Shown piece by piece: positions 12,701-27,700 of a DNA stretch of 64,000 bases. Below the pieces are notes generated by a model that saw nothing but the letters and a program-made list of their open reading frames with translations, made no database searches and was not told the DNA's origin. Made by a program: the position numbers and the translations under genes. Within the stretch, counting starts at the first letter, position 1. Each line of letters starts with the position of its first letter. The DNA is taken from positions 1 through 64,000 of the forward strand of contig NZ_JACEHH010000019.1 in NCBI RefSeq assembly GCF_014154935.1. Direction: 5' to 3'. The stretch is from Stieleria mannarensis. Its GTDB lineage: Bacteria; Planctomycetota; Planctomycetia; Pirellulales; Pirellulaceae.

Positions 12701-15700
12701 TTTCCCCGTCGATCGACATCGCTTTGACCTGTCCATCTTGGACGAAGGCCGACCATCCGGTGTCGGACAGTTGAACATTCTTGACCGGCGAATCGATGAA
12801 GGTTCGGACGTAGGGTTGGTCGCGTTCGCGGCTGAACGTCACCAGACTCAACCCCGGATCGACTTCGGCGTCATTGGTGTCGGCAACGAAGACCGCTTCG
12901 CCACGATTGTTGACCGAAGCGGACTCGGGGTGAATCGAAACGAAGGGCGTGACGTAAAGTTGGTCGACGTAGATCGGCATCAATGAAGTCACCAACGCGG
13001 TCGAGCGCAACGTGGTCAGGTTAATCGCATCGGGGTGTTGAAACGCGTTCCAAACTGGATTGACCGGTGTGAAGAAGGCGCTGGACCAGACTGGGTCGAC
13101 GGTCCAGATCCGTGGCACCATGGTGAACTGGGCCGTCGCGGCGGTGCCCAGCAACGGCGGCAGCACGGCCGTGGTTTGGGCGAACACCATGTCCAGCATC
13201 GTCGGGTCGCCCCAACGCAATCCGGCGGCGGCCAGTCCTTCGTCGCCGACGGCGATTTGACGCGGGCTGGCGAAGTTGTTTTCCGGCGGCGGGACACGCT
13301 GTGGCAGTTCGCCATCGCCGTCTCCGCCCGAGTCATCTCCGTCGGGCTCGTCGCCGCCCGCGTCTGTGTCGTCGCTGTCGCCGCCACCGTACGCGGCACA
13401 GAAATCCGTGCCGCCACCCTGGCCCGTGTCGCCCGATCCGGGGGCCGGCAACGGGTTATACAACCTGTCGGCGTTCCAAAGTTCGGCGTAGGTCATCGCG
13501 ACGTTGGTTCCGGTCAACAACGGCAATCCCATTGCGACCATCCCGGTGATTGCGCGGGCGTTAAGCTGACGTTGTGCGTAGACCCCGTTGGCATCGTTGA
13601 CTTGGACGGTGTCGCTGAACCGCATCATCGGCGAATCGGTGAGTTCGCCGCGTGGCGGTGTCGAAACACTGTTCTCGCCGAAGACCAATTCGTCGGGGAT
13701 CAAGGGTTTGACGCCGCCGGTTTCGTCCCAGATATACAGGTTGTCCTTGCCGTCTTCGGTGGCCGAGAAGGCGACCAGGCCGTAGTTATTGATGGACACA
13801 CCGCTGCCGATGCGATCGTATCCGTCGGCGACCTTGTCAAAGCTGTAGGCGGAGGGACCGCTGCGGAGGACGATTTCGACGACGCCTTGGCTTGACGCTT
13901 GGCTGGCCGGTGGGCCGGATGGTGGGGCTGCGAATTCGGAAACGAGCGGCGATGCGATCGGGGATTGCGCATCAGCTTCGCGGACCGTGTAAGTGAAGGT
14001 GTCGATGACGTCGACGCCGTCTGCTTGCAATTGCCGCAGGGTTTCGCTGGTGGTCGGGTCGTAGCTGAAGCTGCCGTCGGCGCTAACGACCACACGTGCA
14101 CCGTACTGGCTGTATCCGTCAAAGGAGGCTTGCAGCGTAGAGGCGCCCGAATCGGTGTCGGGGTCACGGTCGTTGGCCAAGACACCGTTATCGGCCGAAA
14201 CGTCAAGCCGTCGTGAGGCCACCGTCCAGAATCCACGCTCGATGCCGTCGTCGCCGGCAACCGGCGCGTCGTCGACGCCGACGACTTCCAGGGTGACTGT
14301 GGCGGTGGAGGTCGCCCCAAAGTCGTCGATCACGGTGTACGTGAACGTGTCCAATGCCCGCTGACCCTCGGCCAACTCGGTGAACACGCCGGTCGGGTCG
14401 TAATCGAAGGTGCCGTCGGGACGCAGGGTCACAACCGCGCCACCGGCGGACAACGCGTCGGTCCGACTGGGATCGATCAGCAGCGGCAGCGGCGAATCGG
14501 GGTCAGTGTCGTTTCGCAGCAGGCCGTCGGCGAGCGTGGTTGTCAGACGCCCGTCGGCGGCGACGCCGTTGTACTGGTCGTCGACCGAACGTGGTGCATC
14601 GTTGACGCCGGTGACCGTCAGCGTGACGGTTTGCGGCGACGACGTGTCCGAGCCGTCGGTCAGCCGAAAGATGAAGCTGTCCGGTGCGGTCTGGCCCGGC
14701 GCGAGAGATTGGATCGCGGTGACGTCGTCGGCGTCGTAGCTGAACGTCCCGTCGCCGGCGATCACCACGCTCGCGCCCAAGTTGCTGGTAACCGTTTCGG
14801 GAACAGTCGCCAACGGCGGGTCGGAGGGCAAACGATCGCTGTCGGTGGCACCGGCCAGCAAGCTGTCGAAGCCCGCCGGATCGATCCATCCGTCTTCCGT
14901 GATGGTTACGGAAACAGGTGCGGCGATTGGCGGAAGGTTCACCGCACTTTGCACCCAGACCTCGGCGATCGCGGGCGAGCTTTCCGCATTGCCGTCGGTG
15001 ATCGTGTAACTGAACTGGTCGACCAGAGACTCGCCGGCCGCGAGGTTCTCAAACGCCGCCACACCGGTCGGGTCGTATCGGAACACTCCATCGACTTGCA
15101 TCACGGTGGCGCCCAAGGCACTCGTCATGGCGATCGATGCGATGCCCAGCACATCATTGACATCCGGGTCGCTGTCATTGCGGAGCAAGTCGGCGGTGTC
15201 AATCACGACCGGTATTCCCGCCCGCGCGTACAGTGATGGCGTCGATGGAGTCGGCGTATCGTCACGTGCAATGGGGTTCTGGTTGTCACCGCTGATGCGG
15301 ATCAAGACGCTGGCCGTGTGCAGGCTAAAATCTGCGGCCCGCACGGTGTACTGAAAGACGTCGGTTATGAATTCGCCCGGCCCGACGCCTTCGTAATCCC
15401 GGCCCGGGGACAGCACAAAGCTGCCGTCGGAATTGACCGAGACGTCGGCTCCCCAACGTGTGGTCGAATCAAAATCCACCAGCGACGTGACCGCCGCGGC
15501 GTCGTTGGCCAACAGCCCGTGGGCGACATCGACCGAAAGCAACTCGGACGCGTCGGCATCGTAGTGATCGGTGACGGCGATGGTCGCGGCGGCGGAGGGA
15601 ACCGCGATCGCGACGTCGACGAAACGCGACTGTCCACCGCCGGCCAGATCCGCGACGGTTTCGGTCGCGAGTCCCGGCGTCGGTGCGGTGTCGGCGGTGA

Positions 15701-18700
15701 AGCTGAACGTCAGCCGATTTGATCCGACCAGTCCATCGTCGGGGTCATCGGGCGAAACCAACATCTCCGCGGCGCCGGCGGTGTAAGCGATCGACCAGGC
15801 GGGCGGAGCGACGATGTCGGTGAGGGTGATATCGGTCGGGACCGGGAAGCGGATTTCATCAAGACGTAGCGCGGGGTTGGACGCTGCGGTCGCGGTCACC
15901 ACGTAACGATAGTCGTCGCCGATCGGTGTGACACTGGACTGCAAGTCGGCGTGACGCGTCGAATCGCGCGACCAATCGGCGACCGCCGTTTCACTTCGAC
16001 GGCCTTCGCCGTCGCTTGCACGGACGTAGATCGCGTGATTCCCATCGACGAACGGTCCGCCATGAATTGATTCCAGATCCGTTGCGGTCAGTGTGAATCG
16101 GCCGGCGGTGATCGAATCGGTCAAGTCGACGAGGCGACCGCCAAAGTTTGGATCGGTGCTGATCAGAACGCTTGCGATTGGCGATTCGGAATCCACTCGG
16201 CCCTGGACCATCGGCGGGGTGATGTCGCCCTGATCGGTCAGTGTCAACGTCACTGCGGGAGGCAATTCGCCGCCGCGCGTGAAGGCGAATGTTTGCTCGA
16301 TCACGTTGCCGGCCGGGTCTTCCGACGTGACAACAAACTCGTTCGCTCCGGTGGCCAAGTCGACCACAAAGAAGAATTGGCCGGACGCATCGGCGATCGG
16401 CGTTTCCTGTTGCCCGGTCATCGTGATCCGGCTGCCGGGTTCCGCGATGCCGGCCAAGGTGACTTGGGCGTCCGTCGTGTGATTCGGATCCACGCCGCTG
16501 CGGTGCCGCGGCAGCAGTTCCAGCGAAAGTTCCGCGGGGGCTTGATCGTCGATCGACAGCAGCAGCGGATCGCTGGGGCCGGCGATGTTTCCGGCGGTGT
16601 CTTCGATCGTTGCCATGACGTGGTAGGTGCCCGTGGCCAGTGCCGGCAGCGTGTACTGGGCGACGCCGGTCGAATAGACTTCGCCGGACACGACGCCGTC
16701 GACGTAAAACGTAACCAGCGCACCGCGTTCGGCGAACAAACGTACGGTCGGTTGCGTTTCGGCAGTCAGGTTGTCGAACGGATCATGACCGAGGTCGCTG
16801 GCGGTCAACAGATCGGGTCCGGAGTCAATCGGAGGTGCCTGGCGGTCGAGATCGAATTGCAACGTGGCGGAGGATTCGTTTCCGAAGGCGTCGATCGCCG
16901 ACAAAGCGACTTGATAGCGACCGTCGGGCAGCGGTTGGCCGGCCAGGGAGCCGAGGGTCGGAGCGTCGATCGAGAGTGTTTCCCCGACCAGTGCCGCGGA
17001 AATGTCGACCGGCGGGAAACCGTTGATGGATCCGGTCAGCGACTGAATCGTCGACGCGTCACGGAGGGTTCCGCCGATGGAAGGGTCGTGCGTGATCCGG
17101 TCGTTGTCACTACGTCCGGTGTCGTTGGTCAATCCGATGTCAAACGTCGGGCCGTCGGCGTCGACAAAGACGACTTCGATCGGAACGGTCTGCGCGTTGC
17201 CGGCCGCATCGGTCGCGGTCACGGAGATCGGATTGATGCCAGGGACCAGCTGAACCGCGTCGATCGAAAAGTTCCCCAAGCCGTCGGTGTCGGCAAAGTT
17301 TGGCCGGCCATCGATTTCCAAACGCGAGCCGGGCTCGGCGGTACCGACCAACGAAACTTGTTGGGACGCGGTATGAAAGGGGCCGCCCAAGTCATCACGT
17401 CGGTAGGGAACATCCAAGCGGATCGTCGGTGCGACCAGCGACGTGTCGACGGTGACGAATCGGGGCGTCGTGAAGGGGCTGATGTTGCCGGCGGCGTCGA
17501 CCGACTGGGCGACGTAGCGATGCCGGCCGGGCGAACTGTCGACGGTCAAGTGAAGGGTTTCGGCCGCCGCGACCCGAGCCACTTTGTCGCCGTCGGCAAA
17601 CAGAATCACGTCAGCATCGTCACTGGTCGCGCCGGTGACGAAGGTCAGCGTCGTGCGGTTGGTGATGGAGTCACCGGCGGTGCCGCTATCGTCGTCGCCG
17701 TGCAAGACCAACGGGGCGGGAACGGCGGGGCGTGATGCATCCAGCACATACGTCAACTCCGCGACGTCGGACACATGCCCCAGGACATCGGTCGCTCGTG
17801 CGCGAACGGTGACTTGACCGTCCGCCAGCCGATGCCCGGCGATCGTTTCCAGGACGCTGCGGGTGAGTGTGAAGCGGTTGTCGTGAAGTGACCCCAGTGA
17901 ATTGACATAGGGGCCGCCGCTGAGGCTGATTTGGAAGCTGGCGATCCGGCTGGCGTCGTCGATCGTTCCCGTGACCGTGGGGTCGTTTGTCAATCCGTCG
18001 GCATCGGATCGGCCGGTGTCGCTGTCCAGTGCCAAGCGGATTTCGGGGGCGGACAAGTCGGGGGCGTCAAAGTGGGCCGATCCGATCGTTTCGTTCGGGT
18101 TCCCCGCGACGTCTTCGGCCACCACGCGAAACCGGTTGGTACCATCGGCAAAACGCAGGTCCTCGATGCGGACGCTCCCGTCGGCGGCCGCAATCGCCTG
18201 GGCAACGACGGTTTGCGAATCGAGTCCGCGATAGACGCGAACGGTCGCGGCCGGTTCGGTCGTCACAACCACTGCGCCGGCGTCGCTGCCGAACGGGGGA
18301 AGTTGCAAGTCGACGACCGGAGCGGCTGGGGCGGTGGTATCGACGGTGACATCCAGGGCCGCGGCCATCGCTTGCACGTTTCCGGCAACGTCGGCCAGCG
18401 ACGCGGTGATCTGGTGATCTCCTTCCGTCAGGCCGGGCAACGTGACCTCGCCGATTCCCGCCGGCAAGCGGAACTCCGCGTGTGAGTTTCCATCGACAAA
18501 GAACGTGACCGTGGCCGGTTCGGGAACATCCAACACCAGGTTCAACGAACCGGCGCGGGTGATCGCGTCACCCGAATCGCGACCGAGGTCGCTGGCCGGT
18601 GAGAGCAGGAGAGCGCCCGGAACCAGTGGCGCGGTCCGATCGAGGGTGAAGGAAATGGACCGCGGTTGCGACGCGTTTTCGTACTCGTCCACCGCGACCA

Positions 18701-21700
18701 AGTGAAACGTCACTTCGCCATCGTCGAGCGCTTGCCCCAGGACGACGTCGATCAGCGCGGGGGGGATTTCAAAAGTATCACCGGTGATGGCGGCCGAAAC
18801 GTCGAACGGTCCCGCGGCCGACGCTGCCGATTGGTTGCCGGAGACCGATTCGATGGACAGGAACAGCCCGGTCACGTTGGACTGGTCATCTAGTGCACCG
18901 CGGATCGCGGGCGACGCAGTCACGGCGTCACTGGAGTAGTGTCCCGTGTCCTCGGCCAGGGACAGTGCGATCGTCGGCGGATCGGATTCCAGCCGTGGTC
19001 GGAACAGGTTGATGCTGCGCGTCCGCTGGTTGCCTAAGGCGTCGGCGGCGATAACGGTGAAACGATTGGGGCCGAAGCGGACCGGGATGTTGCCCAGCTG
19101 GAACGAGCCGTCGGCATCGGCAACGACCGTGTGGTCCACGTCACCTGCCAGAGACACCGTCGCGCCGGGTTCGGTGATTCCGATCAATGCAATCTGTTCT
19201 AGGTCGGTCGTTTGATCGCCCACGGTGCCGGTGTCGCTGCCGGGATCCAACCTTAACGACGGGATCAGCGGTGCGGTCGTGTCGACGGTGATGGACAGCG
19301 ATTGTGAGGTTGCACTTCGGTTGCCCGTGGGGTCTTCGGCGGTTGCGGTGAAGGTGAACGTCCCGTCACCGAGCGATCCGAGATTCACGGGGAAATCAAC
19401 CGGACTTTGCGCGATCCCCAAACCGACTTCGCGGCCGTCGCGGTACAAACGCACGATGCTGTCGGTTTCGCCGACCGATCGAATCACAACATTCGGATTG
19501 GCGACCGTCAGGGTCGACGAGACGTCACCTTGTTCGTCCAGCAACACGGGAGCCGAGGGAGTGGCCGGCGCGGTCACATCGATTGAGAACGCGACTTCGG
19601 TTGGATCCGACGTGTTGCCGTACCGATCGATCGCCACCAAGGTCAGCGTATGCCGGGTTGCGGCGAGCGGTTGCCCGGCGATCGAAAACAATTCCGTCAG
19701 CGGCAACCGCAGCGAGTTTTCGGCGGACAAGCGTTCCGCGATTTCCACGGGGGTTGATCCATTGACCGCAACCGTCAGCGAATCGACATCGCTGACGTCA
19801 TCGACGACCAGCGATAGATCCGCATCGGTTTGAAAGGCGCTGACCAACGGCAATCGATTGTCCGGCAGCGTGATGGCGGCTAGGACCTGGGGTGCATCCT
19901 GATCGGTCGTCAGCCCTAGTCGGTTTCGCCAGGCGACGAAATCGTGTCGGTCGATGATCCCCTCGCCGGTCAAATCCCGGTGTCGCAGGTAACGCGGCGA
20001 GTTGGCGTCGGAGTTCAAACTGATGCGGATGTCACGCCAATCATCGACGTCGACTTCGTTGTTGCCGTTGACGTCACCGAGCAGGCTGAAGAACGGCAGC
20101 GGCAGAAACTCGCTGCCCGATTCCGGTCCGCTGGCCATCGTTTGCAACCGGTTCGCACTGCTGGCGATCCCGGCGTTTCGTAGCATCAAATAATATTGAT
20201 CGTCGTTGGTGACCAGACCGTCGACATTGATCGTCAGCGTGAATGTATCGCGGTCATAGGCAAACCGTTTGGGCGAGATTCGGATTTCGTCGCCGGTGTG
20301 GTTGACGACAAACACATCGGCCGGGGCGTCGGCGATCCAGGCGTCTTGGTTGAACGTCACCGCCAGCGTGTGCAATTGCGATCGTTGGATTTCCCCGCCA
20401 TTGACCTCGAACGCTCGAATCGACATCGGACTGACGATCACACTGCCCACGTCCAACAACAATGAACCATCGATGGAGACGGGGTCGGCGGACTGATCGG
20501 TCGCGGTGACGGTGACGTCGACGATCGCTTGCCCGCTCCAACCGGACGAGGGCATCAATTGCAAACCGTCCAAGTCCTCGGCGTCCAGTTGGTATTGTCC
20601 GTCGGCGATCCGAATGCCTTGATTCAGCGTCGCGCCTTGGGGCAACGAAGTGATCATGATCTGAACGTTTTCACTGTCATCGACGTCGGTTGCCGCGGCG
20701 TCGATTTCCAGTGGCAGCGCCGTGTCCTGGTTGCCGCGAACGGTCGTGACGTTCAACCGCGGCGTGTCGGTGATCGGCGACACCTGGATGCTGACGAAGG
20801 CTTCGTTGGAAACGTATCCGTCGGCGTCTTTGACGGTGTAGGTGAAGGCGTCGTCGCCGGAGTAATCGGGGTCGGGGGCATAGGTGATGATGCCCGAATC
20901 GGGGCTGACAAACACTTGGCCGTGATCAGGCGGCGTCACCACGGTCAGCGTCGCGGGGTTCAAGGTCGACTCGGGGTCGGAATCGTTTTCCAGCACCTGC
21001 AGGTTGACCGGCATGTCTTCGCTGGTCGTAGTCAAGTCGGTTCGGGCGACGGGCGATCGCAGCGGTCCGGCGACCAGGAAGACGTCGTCGATGCGGACGC
21101 GGCTTTCGGAAGCCGCAAACCCGATCAAATCGATCGACAGAACCGCCAGTGTCCCCGTCGGGATCGAGCTGATGTCGATTTGAACGAGCATCGTGCCGTC
21201 GCTGGAAATTCCCACCAGGTCCAACGATGGATCCTGTGATCGGGCATCGCCGACGACGACACCGGTGCCGCGATGGTAGGTGCCATCAGCGCTAAAGTTC
21301 AGTAAGGCGTCGCTGTCGCCGATCGGGATCGTGTCCCCCAGCGGCGCAAACGTATTGGCGTCGAGCAACGCGATTTCCAGGGCGTCGGGCGCGCGGTTGA
21401 TGTCCGCGGGGAGTTGCAAGTCGGAAACGGCCAGTCGCAAGATCGACGCGTCATCGGGAACGTAAAAGGCTTGGCGAAGTGACGTGCGCTGCGTCGACGT
21501 TTCCCGCAGTTCCGCAGCCCCGCCGCTGAAGTCGACGTCGCCGCTGGTCGTCCAGGCGTCGCCATCGACATCGAACCGGCCGTTGCGAATTCCGAACGTC
21601 GCTCCGACCGTCGGCGCCAGGGACGTCGGCGTGAACGTCGGCGGCTCGACGGCCGGCGGCAAATCGGGTTCGGGGGTGATGCGTGTGTCATCGCCGGTGG

Positions 21701-24700
21701 ACGGATCGACGGGCGGATCGATCGGCGGTCGCGTCCCGTCGCCCGGTGGTGGTGCGTAGGTCGGATATTCAGACGTGGTGACAAACCGGTCGCCGACCGT
21801 CGTCGCGGTCACGTCGGACGTCAGGCCGAAGTTGGCAGCCAGTAACTGTGCATCGGCGATCGTGATCGCACCGTCGGCGTTGAAGTCTGCGCGGACGTCG
21901 TAGACACGGTCGCCGATGAAAGTGCCCAGCAAACCGACCAGCAATTCGCTATCGATCCCATCAACCGCGCCGTCCTGGTTGATGTCGCCCACCACGTCCA
22001 GCTGCAATCGATATTTGCCCGCACTGTCGGCCGATGCCCCTCGGACGCTCAACAGGTATTGATCGGCACGCTCAATGGCGAACAACGCGATCGTCCGATC
22101 GCCGTCGACGCTACGTGCGACCGGCGACAGTCCGGCGATCGCGGGCGTGTCGACGACGAAGGTGCTGCGGTAACGCTGGACGATCGCGCGAACCCAAACC
22201 ACTTGCTGGTCGGTGCTGCGAAGCTGTGCCTGGTCGATCGTGAACGCGTATTGATCGATCTGGCCGGCATCAAGATCGCCGATGATCGCGGCGGCAGAAA
22301 AATCGGCCGAGCGTCCCAGGTCGGCTGTCAGCGGCGTGTCGCTGGGGTAGGCGCGGTGATTCCCATCGCTGCCGACGGCGACCGCCAGTACCGCGTCGGT
22401 TGCGGATCGGTAACCGTAGCGGTGCAGCGACTCGGGCGTTTCCGCAGATCGCAGCACTTCCACCAACCGCCCGGCATCGTCGTACACGTAGTGCAAATCG
22501 CCCGCCGGTGTCCGGATCGATGCGATCGAACCGTCTGCGTTGTGGACGATCGGCAGAAACAGATCGGCGGACAGCGAAATTCCGCTATCACTGATCTGCC
22601 AGACTTCACCGTCCGCCCAGGTCACGCGTTTGATTCGGCCGCTGAAATCGATCGCGTCGACCCTGCCATCGGGATGCCGCAATTCGTAACCGGCATTGTC
22701 CCCTGACAAATCATTGGCGGGGTGATAGGCCAAACCGGTCGCATGGTCGTAGAAGCGTTGTCCGCCCAGGACCAACAAACGATCCGGGGACGTCAGTTCG
22801 TACACGACACCGGCATCGGCGGTCCAATGCGGCTTGTACAACACCAGCGACTCGCTGGCGGGAAACGGCCGAACCGGTTGGGGATCGAACGTGAATCCGA
22901 CCCGGCGTCCATCGGGCAGATTCAAGTAAACACGATCGCCGCGGGAGAGCGCCGGGTGGATCCCGACCGACGCGGTGTCACCGGAATTCGCGACGGATTG
23001 CAAGTCGACATCTTGGAAGGTGAACCGCCAAGACCGGCGATGGGAATCGTATTGCCGGGCGATCGAAAACGTTTTCTCGCCGATCGCGATTTCCGCATCC
23101 ACGTCGGTGCGGAGGAAGGCATCGGTTTTGGTCGCCGAATTGATTTCGACGTCCAGTGAGGTTTGTGCGGTGCGTCCGCTGATGTCGGTCGCCGAAAGCC
23201 GCACGGTGTAAAACCCATTGGCCAAGGTTGCGGGGTCGAGTGTCGCCAGTTGCAGGTCGTCGCCGGTCGTTTCGCCGCCGGCCAGTGTTCGAGAGGAGCC
23301 CGATCCGCGGGATGCGATTTCCAACGTCCATCGGTCCAGGTTGACGTCGCTGACCGAGCCGACCAGTTGAGCCGATTCGGTGATCGTGGTCGAACCATCG
23401 ATTCGCAACGTCACGCGTGGGTCGTCTTTGTCATCGACGTTGCGGACGCGGATGATTTCGGTCACGATTCCCGCAAACCCATCGGTATCGATCGCGGTCG
23501 CGGTGAGCGTGGTTTTGCCGGGCGATGCGGCGATGACGCTTGCGCGCCCTTGATCGTCCAAGGGGACCTCGGCGCCTTCGTAGGTCAACCCTAGCGAGTC
23601 GATCGGTGCCAAACCGTCGGCGATGACGGCAACGCGGATCGTTTGTCCCGGCGTCGCGGGATAGCTGGGCGTGGTCACGATTCGAACATCCGGCAATCGC
23701 GGTGTCGCGACCGAGTCAATGACCAGGTTGTGTTTGGTTTCGGCCAAACCGTCGCTTGCCCGGACGTCGATCACGTACGTTCCGAGTTGGCCCGGGTTGG
23801 GAACCCACGCGATTCGCCCCGTTGCTGCATCCAGCGTCGCGCCGTCGGGCAATCCGTAGGCGGCATAGGTCAGCGTCTCGTCGGGATCGGGATCAGACGC
23901 GGCCACGTCGAGTTGCAAAAGTTCACTGACGACCACTTGATGGTGTCGGCTTTCGATGACCGGGGCGCGGTTGACGTTGTCCACGACGATCGGGACGGTG
24001 ATCGAATCGAACGCGCCCTCCGAATCGGTCAGCGTAAACGTGACGTTGTGGTTTCCGGCCTGATCGAATTCCGGTTGCCAGCGGAACTGACCGGTACTGG
24101 GGTCGAACCAGGCTCCCTCGGGCACGTTCGCCGCGGTCAACGTCAACACCCCACCGTCGTCATCGGCGCCGGTGACGTGGAACTCCATCACCGCACCTTC
24201 ACGCGTGAATTGGCGTGCCGGGAACGCCAGTCGGGGCGCCCGATTGACCGCATCGACAACGACGGAAAGTGATTTCGTGTGTGAAGCCGACCCGTCGGAC
24301 GCGGTGACGTCGATCATGTAGGAACCGGATGCATCAAACGACGGCGTCCATTGCAGCGTGCCGCTGACGGGATCCAAGCTTGCTCCATCCGGCAAATTCG
24401 GTGACGTGTACCAGATGGCATCGCCGTCGACGTCGGTCGCGGTCAACTGGAGCGTCAACGATTGGCCTTCATCGACACTCGCATCGGGAACGTCCGCCAA
24501 CACAGGTGCGGTGTTGTGGTCACGAACCTGGATCGCAATGTCTTGCGACGACGAAAGCGAGTTTGCCATCCCGTCGTTGCCCGAATCGGTCACCGTGACG
24601 GTCACGTTGTAGGTCCCGATGTCGGCGGCTTGCGGATCCCAGTTTAACAGCGCTTCGCCGTAGCCGATCGAATCGACGATCCGTGCGCCGGCCGGCAGCC

Positions 24701-27700
24701 CGCTGAATGCGTAGTGCAATGGTTCTTGATCGATGTCGGTCGTCTTTAGCGGCAATCGCAGCAAGTCGCCGGCCAGAACCATGGTCGAGGGAAGCGGCGA
24801 AAGCACCGGCGGGTCGTTGGCCGATTGGACCGTGACGACAAAGTCATATTGCGTCGTTTCGACACGGCCTCGCCCGAGACCATTGCCGTCGTCGCGTGCG
24901 ATGACCGACAGCGTGTAGCTGCCCCGATCGCCGGTGCCGGGAGTGAAGTGAAAGAACCCGGTTCCGTTGCCGTTGTCGCTGAATTCGATGAAGTCCGGCA
25001 GCGGCAACCCCGGCAATCCGCTGGCGGCGGTCAACGTGATCACGTCACCGTCTGGATCAAAGGCTGCGACGGGCAGATCGACGATTTGTCCGCGCTCGAG
25101 CACAAGCGTTTCCAGGCTGTCGATCGCTGGCCGTCGGTTGACGTCGCGGACCGAGATCGGGACCAGGGACGTAACGGTGACCGGCGCGCCGGCGGCGTCG
25201 CCGTCATCGGTCGCTTCGAAGCGTACCGTGTACTCGCCGGATTGGTCGTAGCTGGGCGTCCAAGTCAACGTGGCCGTTTCGGGATCAAAGGATGCCCCCT
25301 CGGGCAATTGTGTCGCGTGATAGCTGACCGGTGACACCAAACCGGCGGGGACGAGCGCGCCGTCTGCATCACGAATCGGCAAACGAAACTCGGGGTTGTC
25401 CGGGTCAAGGGCAAAGGCTTGCACGACCAGCGTTTGGCCTTCGTCGACCGACCAACCGTGCATCGATTCAAAGCTCGGTGCCCCGTTGGCGTTGATCACA
25501 TCGACATGGATTTCGTCGTGGACGGATTGGCCGCCCGCACTGACCGTGATCGGAATGGTTTGTGTCGCGGCTTGATCGAAGGTGACGGTCCAGTGCAAGG
25601 TTCCGGTGTCGGCATCCAGGGTCGCACCGCGGGGCAGGTCGTCGCTGGTAAACGTCAGCGTGTCGCCATCGGGGTCCCGGGCCGCGATGCGATAGGTCCA
25701 TTGGTCGCCCTGACGCAACGTGAACGCTGGCGGGGGATCGATCAGCGGCGGTCGGTCGGCATCGGCGACGACCAAGTCGAACGCGTGGCGGATCGTGTTG
25801 ACGCCGTCGCTGGCGACCAGCGTGACGTCGCGATAAATCCCCGCCGCGTTTTCGCCCGGCGACCAATACAGGGTTCGATTGGTCGCATCGAAAAACGCGC
25901 CCGGCGGCAGGTTGTCGACCCAAACTTCGATCGCCGCGTCGTCTGGGTCAATCACGCTGACGCCCAAAACCAGTGTTTCGTTTTCCGTCATCGCGGCATG
26001 GTCTGGCGGCGAGACGAATTCGGGGGCTCGGTTTCCGCCGACGACGGTGATCGTCCAAGATTGGGACGTAAATCCGCCGCGTGCGTCGAAGGCATACAAG
26101 ACGACTTCGTTGTGCTCGGCCGTTTCCACGTCGGTTTGCCAAGTGATCACGCCGGTGTCCGGATCGACCTGCAATCCGGCCGGGCCGCGTTGCAATAGGT
26201 AAGCGACCGTGGTGGAGTCGGGATCATTGGCCATCGCGTCGTAGCGATAGACGGCACCGGCGGTGACGGTTTCGGTCGGAATCGAATCAAAGCGAGGTCG
26301 TTGGTTTGGTGCCGCGGAGGCCAGGAAATGGGGCACGAAATCAGCCGTCGCGTCATCGGGGGCCAGCCAACGAAGCGATTTGGCCGTCGTTGATTGCCCC
26401 GGTCGCAACCGAACGCCGCCGGGAACATTGGTCGCCACGTCAAACAGCCAGCGGCCGTCGGTCGAAGCAATCGCGGTTTGCCCCGGAACGGCGCTGTTGT
26501 GCCCACTGCGATTCCCGCCGGCCGGGTCGAGTGCCAGAGTGGCCGGCAGCAGCAAGTCGTGGTCGCCGCGGTTGGTGATCACGACTTCATAGGTGATCGC
26601 TTGGGATTGACGATCCAGCCGCGTGCCGGAGAGTTCGATATCAACGTTTGCTGAAAACTCGCTGACGGTGGTGAAAGGGATTTCGTAGTCGGCCGGGAGC
26701 GAGAAACCGCCGACACTTTGGATGCCCTTGCCGATGGACAGCGTCTGCTCCCCGACGGAGAAACCCGTGACGAACAGGTAGGCCGTGCGAGTGGATTCGT
26801 CGTAGCGAACCTCGGTGACCGTTGGGGAATCGTCTCCCTGGCCGCGGACCGCATAGTTGCCGGGGTTCAAGACGGAATGTTGCTCGGTTCCCAATCCCGT
26901 GAACATGTCTTCGCTGAACGACACGCGGATCAATCCCAGCGGCAAGGCGACGACGTTTTGTGGCGCCGGATTGGTGGCCAGGACTTCGGGGACGGCGATC
27001 GGCCGGAGGACATCGACCGCCTTGGTTTGGCTGATCAAGAGGCGACCGTCGCGGGTCGTCGCCACCACATCGCCGCGGGTCCCACCGCTGGCCAAGTCGA
27101 CGCGCCGCCAACTGGCGACATCGATCATCGTCAATTCGCTGCCGCCGTTTGCGTTTCCGACATTCGTCGATCCATCGTTGTGCGAGACGAACATCAAGCC
27201 TTGCAGCGGCGTGTCACGTTGCCCCAGTGCGATCGAATCGATCGGCGTGTCAAAGGACAGCACGGTTTCGGCGCGACCGGTGGGCAAGAACTGGATCACG
27301 GCATCGCGTTGGGGCCACTGGACGCCATACAAGGTTCCGTCGTCGGCGAACGCCAGGCTGCCCACCCGCAGGTTTTGATCGCGGCTGAGTCGGGTGAACG
27401 TCCCGCGGGTCGGATCGAAGCGTTCGACACCATAGCGAGATCCGACGACCAAGTCACCGGTTGCCGGATCGACGGCCAGCCCCATCGTCAGCCCATCGCC
27501 GTGCCGGGCAAGCAGAGAGCCGTCGTTCGGATCGAGTTCCAACAGCGGGCCGCCACCGGTCGTGGCCCAAAGTCGACCGGATGCGTCAAAGGCCAGGTTG
27601 AAGATCGGGTGATCGAGTTCTGCCCACACTCCGTTGGCTGTTCCGCCGTCCGGTGTAAAGCGATAGATCTGGTTGCGGGCCGGTCCGCCGCTGACCAAGA

